Shown here: one piece after another, positions 1-7,561 of the stretch
How positions within the stretch are numbered: position 1 is the first letter of the stretch
Layout of the letters: the number at the start of each line of letters is the position of its first letter
Assembly (NCBI GenBank): GCA_024640885.1
Contig: JAHEEC010000015.1
Coordinates: 1 to 57,871 of the forward strand
Length of the DNA: 57,871 bases
Origin: Bacteroidota bacterium
Lineage (GTDB): Bacteria > Bacteroidota > Bacteroidia > Bacteroidales > GCA-2748055
Direction: 5' to 3'
The notes under the pieces: generated by a model
The model's database searches: none
What the model saw: only the letters and a program-made list of their open reading frames with translations
What the model was told of the DNA's origin: nothing
Position numbers and translations under genes: made by a program

Positions 1-151
1 CATACTGTGCAAGCAGAAGATCCTTTTCGATGTTAAACTCTTTAGTCTTTATAGGATTCAGGTAATTAGTATATGTGCTTCCATAGAATAATAATATGGC
101 AGGTAATAAGATTATTAATTTTGTCTTTGTTTTTCTAGAAATCAAGTTCAT
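1..151 (-). CDS. N-terminal fragment of an unidentified secreted or membrane-anchored protein (partial)
   Basis: An open frame starts at the ATG complementary to 149-151 and stays open for 50 codons to the window edge. The first residues are basic (Lys/Arg-rich) and are followed by a hydrophobic run of about 14 residues (around residues 12-27), as in a signal peptide or signal anchor. The start lies 24 bases beyond the end of the 278-bp repeat, which suits a cargo gene of the next cassette. The rest of the gene is outside the window, so no function is proposed. AT-rich codon use matches the other cargo genes. Confidence 0.5.
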   Translation of the reverse strand, partial: MNLISRKTKTKLIILLPAILLFYGSTYTNYLNPIKTKEFNIEKDLLLAQY

Positions 152-175
152 GTGACGTGTTTTTTAATTGTTGCC

Positions 176-453
176 AATGCAGCGCTAAACGAAGTTCCGC
201 CACTGAGGGCGTAGTCTGCTGAGCTTGCTCAAGCAGACTCGGGAGCCCGCAAGTGCGGAATAAAATTGCGTTTAACGGCATGTTCTGGAACGTTCAAATA
301 TTGTTGATACAAGTTACGGCGTAAATCTCAAATATTCTGTGGGTTTAAAATGCGATTTTGTTTAGCGCTGCATTCAGGCACATTCCTTTTGGATGCGAGA
401 GCTGCACAGCAGCGGGCAGACAAAAGTTCAGCACTAGCTGAATGTGCCTGAAC
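176..453. repeat. 278-bp direct repeat, copy A, with nested inverted repeats
   Basis: This 278-bp block is identical base for base to 2119-2396, and similarity stops sharply at both ends. Part one (176-374) is bounded by perfect 15-bp inverted arms (176-190 and 360-374). Inside it are a stem 195-200/255-260 and a hairpin 213-239 with 8-bp outer arms. Part two (373-452) is bounded by perfect 13-bp inverted arms (373-385 and 440-452). The unit could fold as two single-stranded hairpins. It contains no credible ORF. Perfect identity between copies 1.94 kb apart implies recent duplication, gene conversion or recombination. Confidence 0.95.
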
Positions 454-609
454 GGTCGGCGGTATGGGGAGTTGGGGTTGGCGCTGTCAGCGCCATGGCG
501 CGTTTTTTGCCCGTCGACTTAGGTATTGTTATTTTTCTTTTCGTAATGATTTATGATAGAAACCTTGCAAAAAACGTGACAACACAATTACCTATACCGC
601 TTGTTAGGC
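446..609 (-). other. attC-like foldable element after the methyltransferase gene
   Basis: Read on the - strand, the methyltransferase stop TAA is followed at once by GCCTAAC (complement of 603-609), which fits the integron R'' consensus RYYYAAC. The far end is GTTCAGGC (complement of 446-453), which is GTTAGGC with one extra base. Between them, arms pair at 459-465/594-600 (GCGGTAT/ATACCGC) and at 501-510/567-576 (10 bp, perfect), and there is a 6-bp hairpin at 480-494. The length of about 164 nt is at the upper end for attC sites. The right-hand core is imperfect, so the assignment is tentative. Confidence 0.45.
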
Positions 610-618
610 TTAGTTTTT
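604..618. repeat. 15-bp inverted cassette end, left
   Basis: Bases 604-618 (TTAGGCTTAGTTTTT) match the reverse complement of 2106-2120 at 14 of 15 positions. The two copies bracket the membrane-protein/methyltransferase unit. The stop codon of the methyltransferase lies inside this copy, so the element marks the gene edge exactly. Confidence 0.6.
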
Positions 619-1278
619 CTTAAAAATCATGCATATTTGGCTGAATATTGATAAGTCTTCAATAATTGAGAAACCTGTTTCTTCAAATTTGTCAATTAAT
701 GGTTTTGGGTCTCGATAGTTTCTGATATATGTAAAATACTTACCTCGAGGAAACAAATGACCTTCCTCGTAGAGGTTTTCTTGGGTACACCTTCTAAGGA
801 TGCTTGTATCATTTCTTGGAACGACTAGTACGAAATATGAGCCTCTTTTTAATTTCGTATAAGAATCTGCAATGATTTTTGAATAATCATTTAATGGTAT
901 TACATCTGCAACTGCGATAGAAAATACAATATCTGCTTTTAAAGAAATTTTCTCAAATTCTTTGTTGTTAAAGATTTTACAAATAGAACCATTTGAGTTA
1001 TTCTCAATATATTCATTGAAATCAAAAGATAAACCACTTTCAGTATGAACCCTTGTTAGTTGCTCCTTTGTGTCAACGAGATAATATTCGTTTGCAAGCT
1101 TGATTAATAGGTCGAAATGCCTAAGCTTACCACAACCATAGTCAACGATACAGTTTTGTTCCCCGATGTTTCTCATTATCGAAGATCTACTTAGTAGTCT
1201 TATTAAGCCTGGAGACTTGGAGTGATTCCTCCCTTGGGCAGAGTATTCTGAACTAATGCTGATATTTCTTTTATCCAT
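610..1278 (-). CDS. Class I SAM-dependent methyltransferase-like protein (cassette cargo)
   Basis: The protein has 222 residues from the preferred start. Motif I of class I methyltransferases is visible as VDYGCGK (residues 45-51), and a later strand VLVVPRND fits the region after motif IV. The substrate cannot be told. The start at 1278 is chosen because its ATG overlaps the stop of the upstream gene (ATGGATAA, 8-nt overlap), which suggests translational coupling; an upstream in-frame Met at 1326 would give a 56-nt overlap. The gene is AT-rich compared with the chromosome right of 3597. Its stop codon abuts the attC-like element at 446-609. It is probably co-transcribed with the membrane protein at 1271-2056. 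Confidence 0.7.
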   Translation of the reverse strand: MDKRNISISSEYSAQGRNHSKSPGLIRLLSRSSIMRNIGEQNCIVDYGCGKLRHFDLLIKLANEYYLVDTKEQLTRVHTESGLSFDFNEYIENNSNGSICKIFNNKEFEKISLKADIVFSIAVADVIPLNDYSKIIADSYTKLKRGSYFVLVVPRNDTSILRRCTQENLYEEGHLFPRGKYFTYIRNYRDPKPLIDKFEETGFSIIEDLSIFSQICMIFKKN

Positions 1279-2056
1279 TGAGAGGTATATTATATCTACT
1301 GCAAATACGCTTAAATCTGTCTTCAAGTTCTTTTAGTAATGCAGGATTATCATGAATATCATTTATTTGAGCAATTGTCGCGTTTTCAAGTTTTGGATGA
1401 TTTGCCTTTCTCCATAACCAGTTGATGATAAAGAGAATTAGTAGGAATAGTAAATAAAAAGGTAGGTTTTGAAGCAGACCTTGATCCCTTGTGGAGATTG
1501 CCAAAATATTTAGTATTATGAATGAAAGAATAAAGGCAAACTCATTTACCTGTGTAAACCAATAGATTGTAATGACTTCATAAAAGCGTGTCCTTAGGTT
1601 TTTGTTTATTTTTTCGATTTCGTCTCCTACAAAAGGATAGTACAATTCTTGCATGAATCTGCTTTTATTATGGTTTGCCTCCTCAAAGAATCTGTCCGAG
1701 GAAGTGTTGCTTAAGAAGGGTTTGCATAGCCTAGGTAGGATAAAATCTCTATCATAGTATTTGCGCCATCTTATAATATACCTATCGTAGAAATGGTCAT
1801 GAATCTTAAGGACCTCGATCAATAAATATGAAACAATCGTGAATATTACAATGTTGGTAATCCCCTTTAGAAAAAATTTCCAGTACCTGTTTTCGGCAAT
1901 GAGGTTTGTTATTATCCCATCAATTTCAATTTTCCAGTTCAAGGGTAGAATGAAGAAATAGAATGTAAATGACAATAAGTAAATCACTGGTAAAAAATAC
2001 AATACAGTATTATGCCTTACATCCTGATAACTCTTGTAGGTGAAACGGAATGCCAT
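1271..2056 (-). CDS. Unidentified four-helix membrane protein (cassette cargo)
   Basis: This 261-residue protein matches no family I recognise. Four hydrophobic segments are clear, at about residues 17-41, 61-83, 173-188 and 198-215. A charged, Trp/Tyr/Arg-rich cytoplasmic-type loop lies between the second and third, and a short hydrophilic tail follows the fourth. There is no signal peptide. It is the first gene of the unit between the two 278-bp repeats and overlaps the methyltransferase start by 8 nt, so the pair is likely one functional module. Codon use is AT-rich and foreign-looking. A two-component defence or modification pair is possible but unsupported. Confidence 0.65.
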   Translation of the reverse strand: MAFRFTYKSYQDVRHNTVLYFLPVIYLLSFTFYFFILPLNWKIEIDGIITNLIAENRYWKFFLKGITNIVIFTIVSYLLIEVLKIHDHFYDRYIIRWRKYYDRDFILPRLCKPFLSNTSSDRFFEEANHNKSRFMQELYYPFVGDEIEKINKNLRTRFYEVITIYWFTQVNEFAFILSFIILNILAISTRDQGLLQNLPFYLLFLLILFIINWLWRKANHPKLENATIAQINDIHDNPALLKELEDRFKRICSRYNIPLNG

Positions 2057-2105
2057 TTTTTTTATTTTTAGTTAAGAATATATTACTCAATAGAAAGGGT
2101 TGCTG

Positions 2106-2120
2106 AAAAATTAAGCCTAA
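2106..2120. repeat. 15-bp inverted cassette end, right
   Basis: AAAAATTAAGCCTAA at 2106-2120 is the inverted counterpart of 604-618, with one mismatch. It lies between the start of the membrane-protein gene (2056) and the 278-bp repeat copy B (from 2119), overlapping the latter by two bases. Confidence 0.6.
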
Positions 2121-2396
2121 TGCAGCGCTAAACGAAGTTCCGCCACTGAGGGCGTAGTCTGCTGAGCTTGCTCAAGCAGACTCGGGAGCCCGCAAGTGCG
2201 GAATAAAATTGCGTTTAACGGCATGTTCTGGAACGTTCAAATATTGTTGATACAAGTTACGGCGTAAATCTCAAATATTCTGTGGGTTTAAAATGCGATT
2301 TTGTTTAGCGCTGCATTCAGGCACATTCCTTTTGGATGCGAGAGCTGCACAGCAGCGGGCAGACAAAAGTTCAGCACTAGCTGAATGTGCCTGAAC
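2119..2396. repeat. 278-bp direct repeat, copy B, with nested inverted repeats
   Basis: It is identical to 176-453 over all 278 bases. The inverted arms fall at 2119-2133/2303-2317 (15 bp) and 2316-2328/2383-2395 (13 bp). This copy is the one nearest the recombinase; 161 bases (2397-2557) separate it from the recombinase stop, and I see no gene or clear motif in that spacer. Read on the - strand the repeat begins GTTCAGGC, the same octamer that ends the attC-like element beside copy A. Confidence 0.95.
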
Positions 2397-2557
2397 ACCG
2401 GTAAATATGCCAGCGGGGTGTGGTTATTTTTTAGTGGTTAGGGTGTGTTTATTCTCCGAAGGTAAGAAGAATTGAGCATGTATGGAAGGGCAGGGGGAGT
2501 GGGTTTATGTTGCTTTAGGAAGGGGCTATGAACTCTTTTGGACGGTGGTGCAGGGAA

Positions 2558-3406
2558 TTAGTATTCTATATTGTCCAGTGGATTCTTGATTTTCATCAGT
2601 GCATTGGAGGCCACACGGGTGTAAATTTCAGTTGTTTTTGTACTGGAATGCCCCAGCAATTCCTGTATATACCTGAGGTTGGTGCCCTGCTCAAGGAGGT
2701 GGGTCGCGAAGCTGTGTCGAAGGCTGTGGGGGGTCACATGTTTGCGGATGCTGGCACTTATGACGGCATGACGAAATATCTTCTCTATGCTTGTGGCGCT
2801 GTATTGTGTACCTTTCTGACCCTCGAAAAGCCAGGTGCGAGGCGTATAGATTCTGTAATAGATACGGAGTTCTCTGACCAGTTTCTCAGAGAGCAGGGTG
2901 AAACGATCCTTTTTGCCCTTGGCTCCGCACACCTTGATGAGCATTCGTTTTGAATCGATATCTGCAATTTTCAGGTTGATCAGTTCGCTCCTTCGGAGCC
3001 CACCTGAGTAGATGGTCATCAGGATGCATTTGTGTTTCTGGTTCCTGGTGAGGCGGATCAGCTTTTCCACCTCGCCCAGCGTAAGGATGGTGGGAAGGGT
3101 GGATTCTTTTCTTGGCCGGTTTACCTGGTAGTATTCCCGCTTTCTTCCCAGCACCTTTTCGTAATAGAACTTGATGGCGTTGATCCGCTGGTTTTGCTGG
3201 CTTACCGAGATCTTCCTCGATCGGATCAATTCAAGGATATAGGCATTGATCTGGTCGTGGGTGATCGATTCCAGCTCATGGTCCGGGAAATGATCCATGA
3301 ATTGCTGAAAGTAAAGCGAATAGGTCTTGAGGGTGCTGGGGCTGTACCTTTTGCGCTGGAGCAGTTCCAGATATCCCTCCGGCAGGGTGTGCTGGTGGAG
3401 GCTCAT
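2558..3406 (-). CDS. Tyrosine site-specific recombinase (XerC/D-like)
   Basis: The protein has 282 residues. An N-terminal SAM-like DNA-binding domain (about 8-95) is followed by the catalytic domain. The full catalytic set is present: Arg138 (GLRRSEL), Lys163 (AKGKKDR), His227 and Arg230 (HSLRH), His253 (LGHSS) and nucleophile Tyr262 (IYTRV). The enzyme breaks and rejoins DNA at short core sites through a 3'-phosphotyrosine. Only about 64 residues lie between Lys163 and His227, so the additional helix of classical integron integrases is absent. Its 3' end faces the 278-bp repeats, opposite to a classical integron where the integrase 5' end faces attI. It is more likely the array's recombinase than the chromosomal XerC/D pair member, but context alone cannot prove this. 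Confidence 0.9.
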   Translation of the reverse strand: MSLHQHTLPEGYLELLQRKRYSPSTLKTYSLYFQQFMDHFPDHELESITHDQINAYILELIRSRKISVSQQNQRINAIKFYYEKVLGRKREYYQVNRPRKESTLPTILTLGEVEKLIRLTRNQKHKCILMTIYSGGLRRSELINLKIADIDSKRMLIKVCGAKGKKDRFTLLSEKLVRELRIYYRIYTPRTWLFEGQKGTQYSATSIEKIFRHAVISASIRKHVTPHSLRHSFATHLLEQGTNLRYIQELLGHSSTKTTEIYTRVASNALMKIKNPLDNIEY

Positions 3407-3596
3407 TGGTGGATCCGGTTGGAATGAATGACTGTTTATTGGCTATATGTACCGGAGCGGTATTTTATAGGTCCTTCTGGTTGCAATTCCTTAATAAAAA
3501 GTTGATATCTATTTCATCGCTGTTTCTTCCACCGGATGCATATTTATATATCTTACAAATATCAATTATCTTTACACCTTCAAATTGTGGATATAG

Positions 3597-5003
3597 ATGA
3601 GCGAGAATAGGGAGCAAGTATTTGAAAATGAGGAGTTCCAGGTGCTTCTGAGGAAATATGAGGACATGAGGAGCGGATCCCAGTCCATCTTTTTCGACGT
3701 GGAAGAGTTCGAGCAGATCATCGATTATTACCTGGACGATTTTCAGTATGATGAGGCAAAGGAGGCGGCACATCTGGGAAATCTGCAGCATCCCGCCTCA
3801 GTGGAGATCAAGTACAAGTTTATTCATATTTACATCGAACAGGGGCAGCCCAAGAAGGCCCTGGCTTTGCTGGAGGAGATTCCTGTCTGGGAGGAGAACA
3901 ATCCTGAAAGGTATTTCCTGAAAGGGACTGCACTCTCCCTGCTGAACAGGCTGAAGGAGGCTGAATCACAGTTCGACCGGGGCCTTGAGATCTCCACCGA
4001 TGATACATTCGAAGCATTGGTCAATATCTCCATCGCCTTTGAAAATGTGCGACACTTCGAGCTTGCCATTAAGTATCTCCTGCAGGCATACCGTCAGCAG
4101 CCTGAGAATCTCTCTGTGCTCTATGACCTGGGCTATTTTTATGACAGGTTGCACCGGTTCGATGAGAGTGTAAGGTATTACCAGCGGTACCTTGACCTGG
4201 ATCCATATTCTGACAACGTGTGGTACAACATCGGGATCGTATACCACAAGCTTGAGGATTATGAACGTGCTGTGGAAGCGTATGAATATTCCATAGTGAT
4301 CAATCCCGATTATGCCTCTGCCTATTTCAACAAGGCAAGTGTCTGGGTCGCTGCAGGGAAATTTGAAAGGGCCATAGATGCCTACAGGGAATTTCTTGAG
4401 GTGGAGCCCGAGAGCACCCAGGCATATTGCTACATGGGGGATTGTTATGAACAGATGGATCAGCTGGATAAGGCCCTTGGCTCATTCCAGAAAGTGATCG
4501 AACTGGATAATACCGACCCGGAGGGTTGGTTTGGGGCAGGGATGATCTATCATCGCAAAGAGATGTACCAGGAAGCGATCACCTACATATTGAAAGCCAT
4601 CGAGTTTGATAGCAACAACCTGGATTACTGGATTAACCTGGGTTATGCCAATGAGGATGCGGGATTGATGGAGGAGGCTGTCAAGTGTTACCTGTACGTA
4701 ACCCATGTGGACGGTGATGATATTGACGGGTGGATGGCCCTCACGGGATTGCTCATGAAGGAAGGGGAGTATGAGAAGTCGTTGAATTTCCTGCGGGAAT
4801 CATTCGTGCTCCATCCAGATGATCCTGGGGTTAAATTAAAGATGGCGGTGTGCCATCTGAAACTCGGCAATAAAGAGCTGGCCAAAAAATTCCTTGAGGA
4901 GGCACTGGTGCTCAATGGTTCACTGGCTTCGGAATTTTCATATTATTTCCCGGAGGGAGAACGCGACAAGGAGATTGAGCGCATTATTCAAACTTACAAA
5001 TAA
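3597..5003 (+). CDS. Tetratricopeptide repeat protein
   Basis: This 468-residue soluble protein has no signal peptide. Successive 34-residue TPR units (pattern W/Y..LG.....A...Y..A....P) run from about residue 70 to 440, roughly ten or more repeats. Such solenoids scaffold protein-protein contacts; no enzymatic domain is visible. The gene starts the rightward run TPR, comA, DUF368, aroE, thioesterase, with 11 bases to comA, so co-transcription is likely. The 190 bases upstream (3407-3596) separate it from the divergent recombinase, are AT-rich, and hold no clear gene. Confidence 0.85.
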   Translation: MSENREQVFENEEFQVLLRKYEDMRSGSQSIFFDVEEFEQIIDYYLDDFQYDEAKEAAHLGNLQHPASVEIKYKFIHIYIEQGQPKKALALLEEIPVWEENNPERYFLKGTALSLLNRLKEAESQFDRGLEISTDDTFEALVNISIAFENVRHFELAIKYLLQAYRQQPENLSVLYDLGYFYDRLHRFDESVRYYQRYLDLDPYSDNVWYNIGIVYHKLEDYERAVEAYEYSIVINPDYASAYFNKASVWVAAGKFERAIDAYREFLEVEPESTQAYCYMGDCYEQMDQLDKALGSFQKVIELDNTDPEGWFGAGMIYHRKEMYQEAITYILKAIEFDSNNLDYWINLGYANEDAGLMEEAVKCYLYVTHVDGDDIDGWMALTGLLMKEGEYEKSLNFLRESFVLHPDDPGVKLKMAVCHLKLGNKELAKKFLEEALVLNGSLASEFSYYFPEGERDKEIERIIQTYK

Positions 5004-5014
5004 CCACATTTGAA

Positions 5015-5797
5015 ATGAATTTCAACATCAGGCATATTCCTGCGAGAACTTCAGGTGAAAGGGAGTACGGGCTGACCATGATGATGGACAAGGGATTGAG
5101 CCTGAAAGAGGCGGAGCATTTCATCGAATCCAGTGCACCTTTTACAGACCTGGTGAAATTCGGGTTCGGAACTGCGCTCATCACCCGGGACCTGAAAAAG
5201 AAGGTGGAGCTCTATCAGTCGGCCGGATTAAAACCCTATTTCGGAGGGACACTTTTCGAAATGTTTTATGTCCGTGGACAATTTGATGATTACAGGCGCT
5301 TTGTGGAAGAATCGGGCCTGGCCAATGTGGAGGTGTCCGACGGGACCATTAAAATGGAGCATGATGAAAAACTGGAGTGCATTCGGAGCCTGGCCAGGGA
5401 TTACCAGGTGCTTTCGGAGATCGGGAGCAAGGTGAAAGGGGTGGAGCTCTCCAATGAGATTTGGGTTTCGCATATGAAAAGCGAGCTTGAATCGGGTGCA
5501 TGGAAGGTGATTGCCGAGGCCAGGGAGAGCGGGACCATCGGGATCTATGACTCGGAGGGGAAAGCCAACCAGGAGCTGATTGATGCCATCATGCAGGAGA
5601 TCTCTGTGAACGATGTGCTTTGGGAAGCCCCCATTAAGGCGCAGCAAACAATGTTTATCAAATTGATCGGGGCTAATGTGAACCTGGGGAACATCGCTCC
5701 AAACGAAGTGGTTTCCCTGGAGGCCCTGAGGTGCGGATTGAGGGGGGATACCTTTTTCGATGTCCTTCCGGAGGAGTTCCAATCCAGAAAACAATAA
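5015..5797 (+). CDS. comA: Phosphosulfolactate synthase (ComA family)
   Basis: The protein has 260 residues, the usual family length. ComA adds sulfite to phosphoenolpyruvate to give (R)-2-phospho-3-sulfolactate, first known from archaeal coenzyme M synthesis and also found in bacteria. Family motifs seen in order: KFGFGTA (48-54), GGTLFE (77-82), VEVSDGT (105-111), WEAPIKAQQ (203-211), NVNLGNI (221-227) and RCGLRGDTFF (239-248). No comB or comC is adjacent. The end product here is unknown; sulfolactate or another sulfonate is the simplest inference. The 3' end overlaps the longest reading of the DUF368 gene. Confidence 0.9.
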   Translation: MNFNIRHIPARTSGEREYGLTMMMDKGLSLKEAEHFIESSAPFTDLVKFGFGTALITRDLKKKVELYQSAGLKPYFGGTLFEMFYVRGQFDDYRRFVEESGLANVEVSDGTIKMEHDEKLECIRSLARDYQVLSEIGSKVKGVELSNEIWVSHMKSELESGAWKVIAEARESGTIGIYDSEGKANQELIDAIMQEISVNDVLWEAPIKAQQTMFIKLIGANVNLGNIAPNEVVSLEALRCGLRGDTFFDVLPEEFQSRKQ

Positions 5798-6737
5798 GAT
5801 TTTGAAAAAGAAGAGAAGTGACTATTTATTACTGACCCTTCGTGGACTTGGCATGGGAGCTGCAGATGTGGTCCCCGGCGTGTCAGGGGGAACCATCGCA
5901 TTCATCACCGGGATCTATGAGGAGCTGATCAATTCCATAAAAAACATTAATCTCGATGCAATCAGGCTTTTTTTTACCGGACGGTGGAGGTCGTTCTGGA
6001 AGCACATCAACGGCAATTTTCTGCTGGCTGTATTTGCCGGTATTGCAATCTCGGTGCTTTCACTTGCAAGGTTGCTTGAGTACCTGCTGGAGCATCAGCC
6101 GGTATTGATCTGGTCATTCTTCTTTGGATTGGTACTGGCATCTTCCTACGTGGTGTCAAGGAAGATCACGAAATGGGAATACCCCAAGATCGTCGCCCTG
6201 GTGGGTGGAATTGGAATAGCCTTTTATATCACCAGCGTTACCCCCGCCACCACCACCGATGCTTTCTGGTTTGTTTTTATTGCAGGTGCCATGGCAAGCT
6301 GTGCCATGATCCTCCCCGGAATCTCCGGAAGCTTTATTCTGCTGCTTCTGGGTAAATATTCCTTTGCGCTTCATGCGGTCAACGAACGGATCATCGTTGA
6401 CCTGCTCCTGCTGGGATCGGGCGCAGTAATTGGCCTTATCCTATTCTCCAACCTGCTCTCCTGGCTGCTCAGAAAGCACCACGATGTCACCATTGCGGTT
6501 CTGGTGGGATTCATGATCGGATCGCTGAACAAGATTTGGCCATGGAAAGAGACCCTTGAGACCATCGTGGTGGAAGGGGAGGCCAGGCCCCTTGTGGAGA
6601 AGAACATCCTGCCATCCCTGGGGAGTGCCGGTGACCGGGTTTGGTTAGCCTTGTTGATGGCCGTTGTGGGGATCGCCCTGATCCTCCTCATCGAATTGTT
6701 GCTGGCAAAAAAACCGACAGTGAATTCCGAAGCTTAA
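5760..6737 (+). CDS. popT: DUF368 polytopic membrane protein (PopT-type undecaprenyl-phosphate translocase)
   Basis: The protein has 325 residues and about eight or nine hydrophobic helices. The two family signature turns are present as PGVSGGT (40-46) and PGISGSF (186-192), in related positions of the two halves. DUF368 proteins have been shown in other bacteria to return undecaprenyl phosphate across the inner membrane for reuse in envelope synthesis; assignment here is by family only. The ATG at 5760 overlaps comA by 38 nt. A TTG at 5802, five bases after the comA stop and in frame, is an equally plausible start. It lies in the same rightward cluster as comA and aroE. Confidence 0.8.
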   Translation: MSFRRSSNPENNKILKKKRSDYLLLTLRGLGMGAADVVPGVSGGTIAFITGIYEELINSIKNINLDAIRLFFTGRWRSFWKHINGNFLLAVFAGIAISVLSLARLLEYLLEHQPVLIWSFFFGLVLASSYVVSRKITKWEYPKIVALVGGIGIAFYITSVTPATTTDAFWFVFIAGAMASCAMILPGISGSFILLLLGKYSFALHAVNERIIVDLLLLGSGAVIGLILFSNLLSWLLRKHHDVTIAVLVGFMIGSLNKIWPWKETLETIVVEGEARPLVEKNILPSLGSAGDRVWLALLMAVVGIALILLIELLLAKKPTVNSEA

Positions 6738-6805
6738 GATTTTAATTTTACATTTAGGGGTTAAATTTTTGTAAAATATTGCTTTTACAATTTAATCTCT
6801 ATCAA

Positions 6806-7549
6806 TTGCGACAATTCGGACTTATCGGTTATCCACTGGGACACAGCTTCTCAGTTCCCTATTTTACAAGTAAGTTCTCCAGGGAGAAGGTTGATTCGGA
6901 ATATAAGAACTATCCCCTTGAAGATATCTCCCAATTTGAATCCCTGGTAAAGGATGAACCTCATCTGAGGGGGCTCAACGTCACGGTTCCTTACAAACAG
7001 TCAATTATTCCTTACCTGGATGCACTCAGCAGGACGGCCCGCACCATAAAGGCAGTCAATACCATCAACTTTTGCAGAAGGGACGGCCGGCTGGCACTCA
7101 TCGGGCACAACACTGATGTCCATGGTTTTAAGCGCTCCCTCCAGGAGCATCTGCAGAAACATCATACCAAAGCCCTGGTGCTGGGTACCGGTGGATCATC
7201 GAGGGCAGTTACCTATGTGCTGAAGGAACTGGGCATAGAATATACCCCGGTAAGCCGCAATCGGGGGGAAGACAGGGTCACTTACGATGATTTAAGGGAA
7301 GATACGGTGGCTCAGTGCCCCCTGATCATCAATACCACGCCCCTGGGGATGCATCCTGGTGTGGACGGCTTCCCGGACATTCCGTATAATGGTATAAGAC
7401 CCGGCCATCTCTTGTTTGACCTTGTTTACAATCCTGAGAAAACAAGGTTTCTGGCCATGGGTGAAGAAAAAGGGGCCCACATTGTAAATGGCTACGACAT
7501 GCTGGTCTACCAGGCCGAAAGTTCCTGGGAATTCTGGAACAGGGAATGA
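6806..7549 (+). CDS. aroE: Shikimate dehydrogenase
   Basis: AroE reduces 3-dehydroshikimate to shikimate with NADPH in the aromatic amino acid pathway. From the TTG at 6806 the protein has 247 residues and begins MRQFGLIGYPLGHSFS, as in related AroE proteins. A TTG at 6779 would add nine residues with no family counterpart. Seen: substrate Ser pair in GHSFS (12-16), catalytic Lys64 in NVTVPYK, the NTDVHGF segment, the Rossmann loop LGTGGSSRAV, and INTTPLGM. A 68-bp gap follows DUF368. The acyl-ACP thioesterase starts 12 bases downstream. Confidence 0.93.
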   Translation: MRQFGLIGYPLGHSFSVPYFTSKFSREKVDSEYKNYPLEDISQFESLVKDEPHLRGLNVTVPYKQSIIPYLDALSRTARTIKAVNTINFCRRDGRLALIGHNTDVHGFKRSLQEHLQKHHTKALVLGTGGSSRAVTYVLKELGIEYTPVSRNRGEDRVTYDDLREDTVAQCPLIINTTPLGMHPGVDGFPDIPYNGIRPGHLLFDLVYNPEKTRFLAMGEEKGAHIVNGYDMLVYQAESSWEFWNRE

Positions 7550-7561
7550 ACTGCAAAGAAC

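Larger units (their letters stand above)
1..3406 (-). mobile_element. Candidate cassette array with its own tyrosine recombinase
   Basis: Seen: a tyrosine recombinase (2558-3406, - strand) is followed in the leftward direction by a 278-bp repeat, a two-gene unit, an attC-like foldable element, a second identical 278-bp repeat, and the start of another gene that runs off the window. All genes are on the - strand, and the cargo DNA is much more AT-rich than the genes right of 3597. Inference: this is an integron-like or other site-specific recombination array, with cargo downstream of the recombinase in the same orientation. The recombinase lacks the extra helix that marks classical IntI, so this is not a confirmed integron. 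Alternatives are a genomic island end or a recombinase next to a duplicated repeat. The left boundary is outside the window. Confidence 0.5.

Noticed and set aside
2528..2953. Rightward 141-codon open frame over the recombinase
   Set aside because: It lies antisense to the recombinase, whose catalytic residues are all conserved, and its own translation shows no domain.
2558..3406. Classical integron integrase IntI
   Set aside because: The IntI-specific insertion is missing and the gene orientation relative to the array is reversed.
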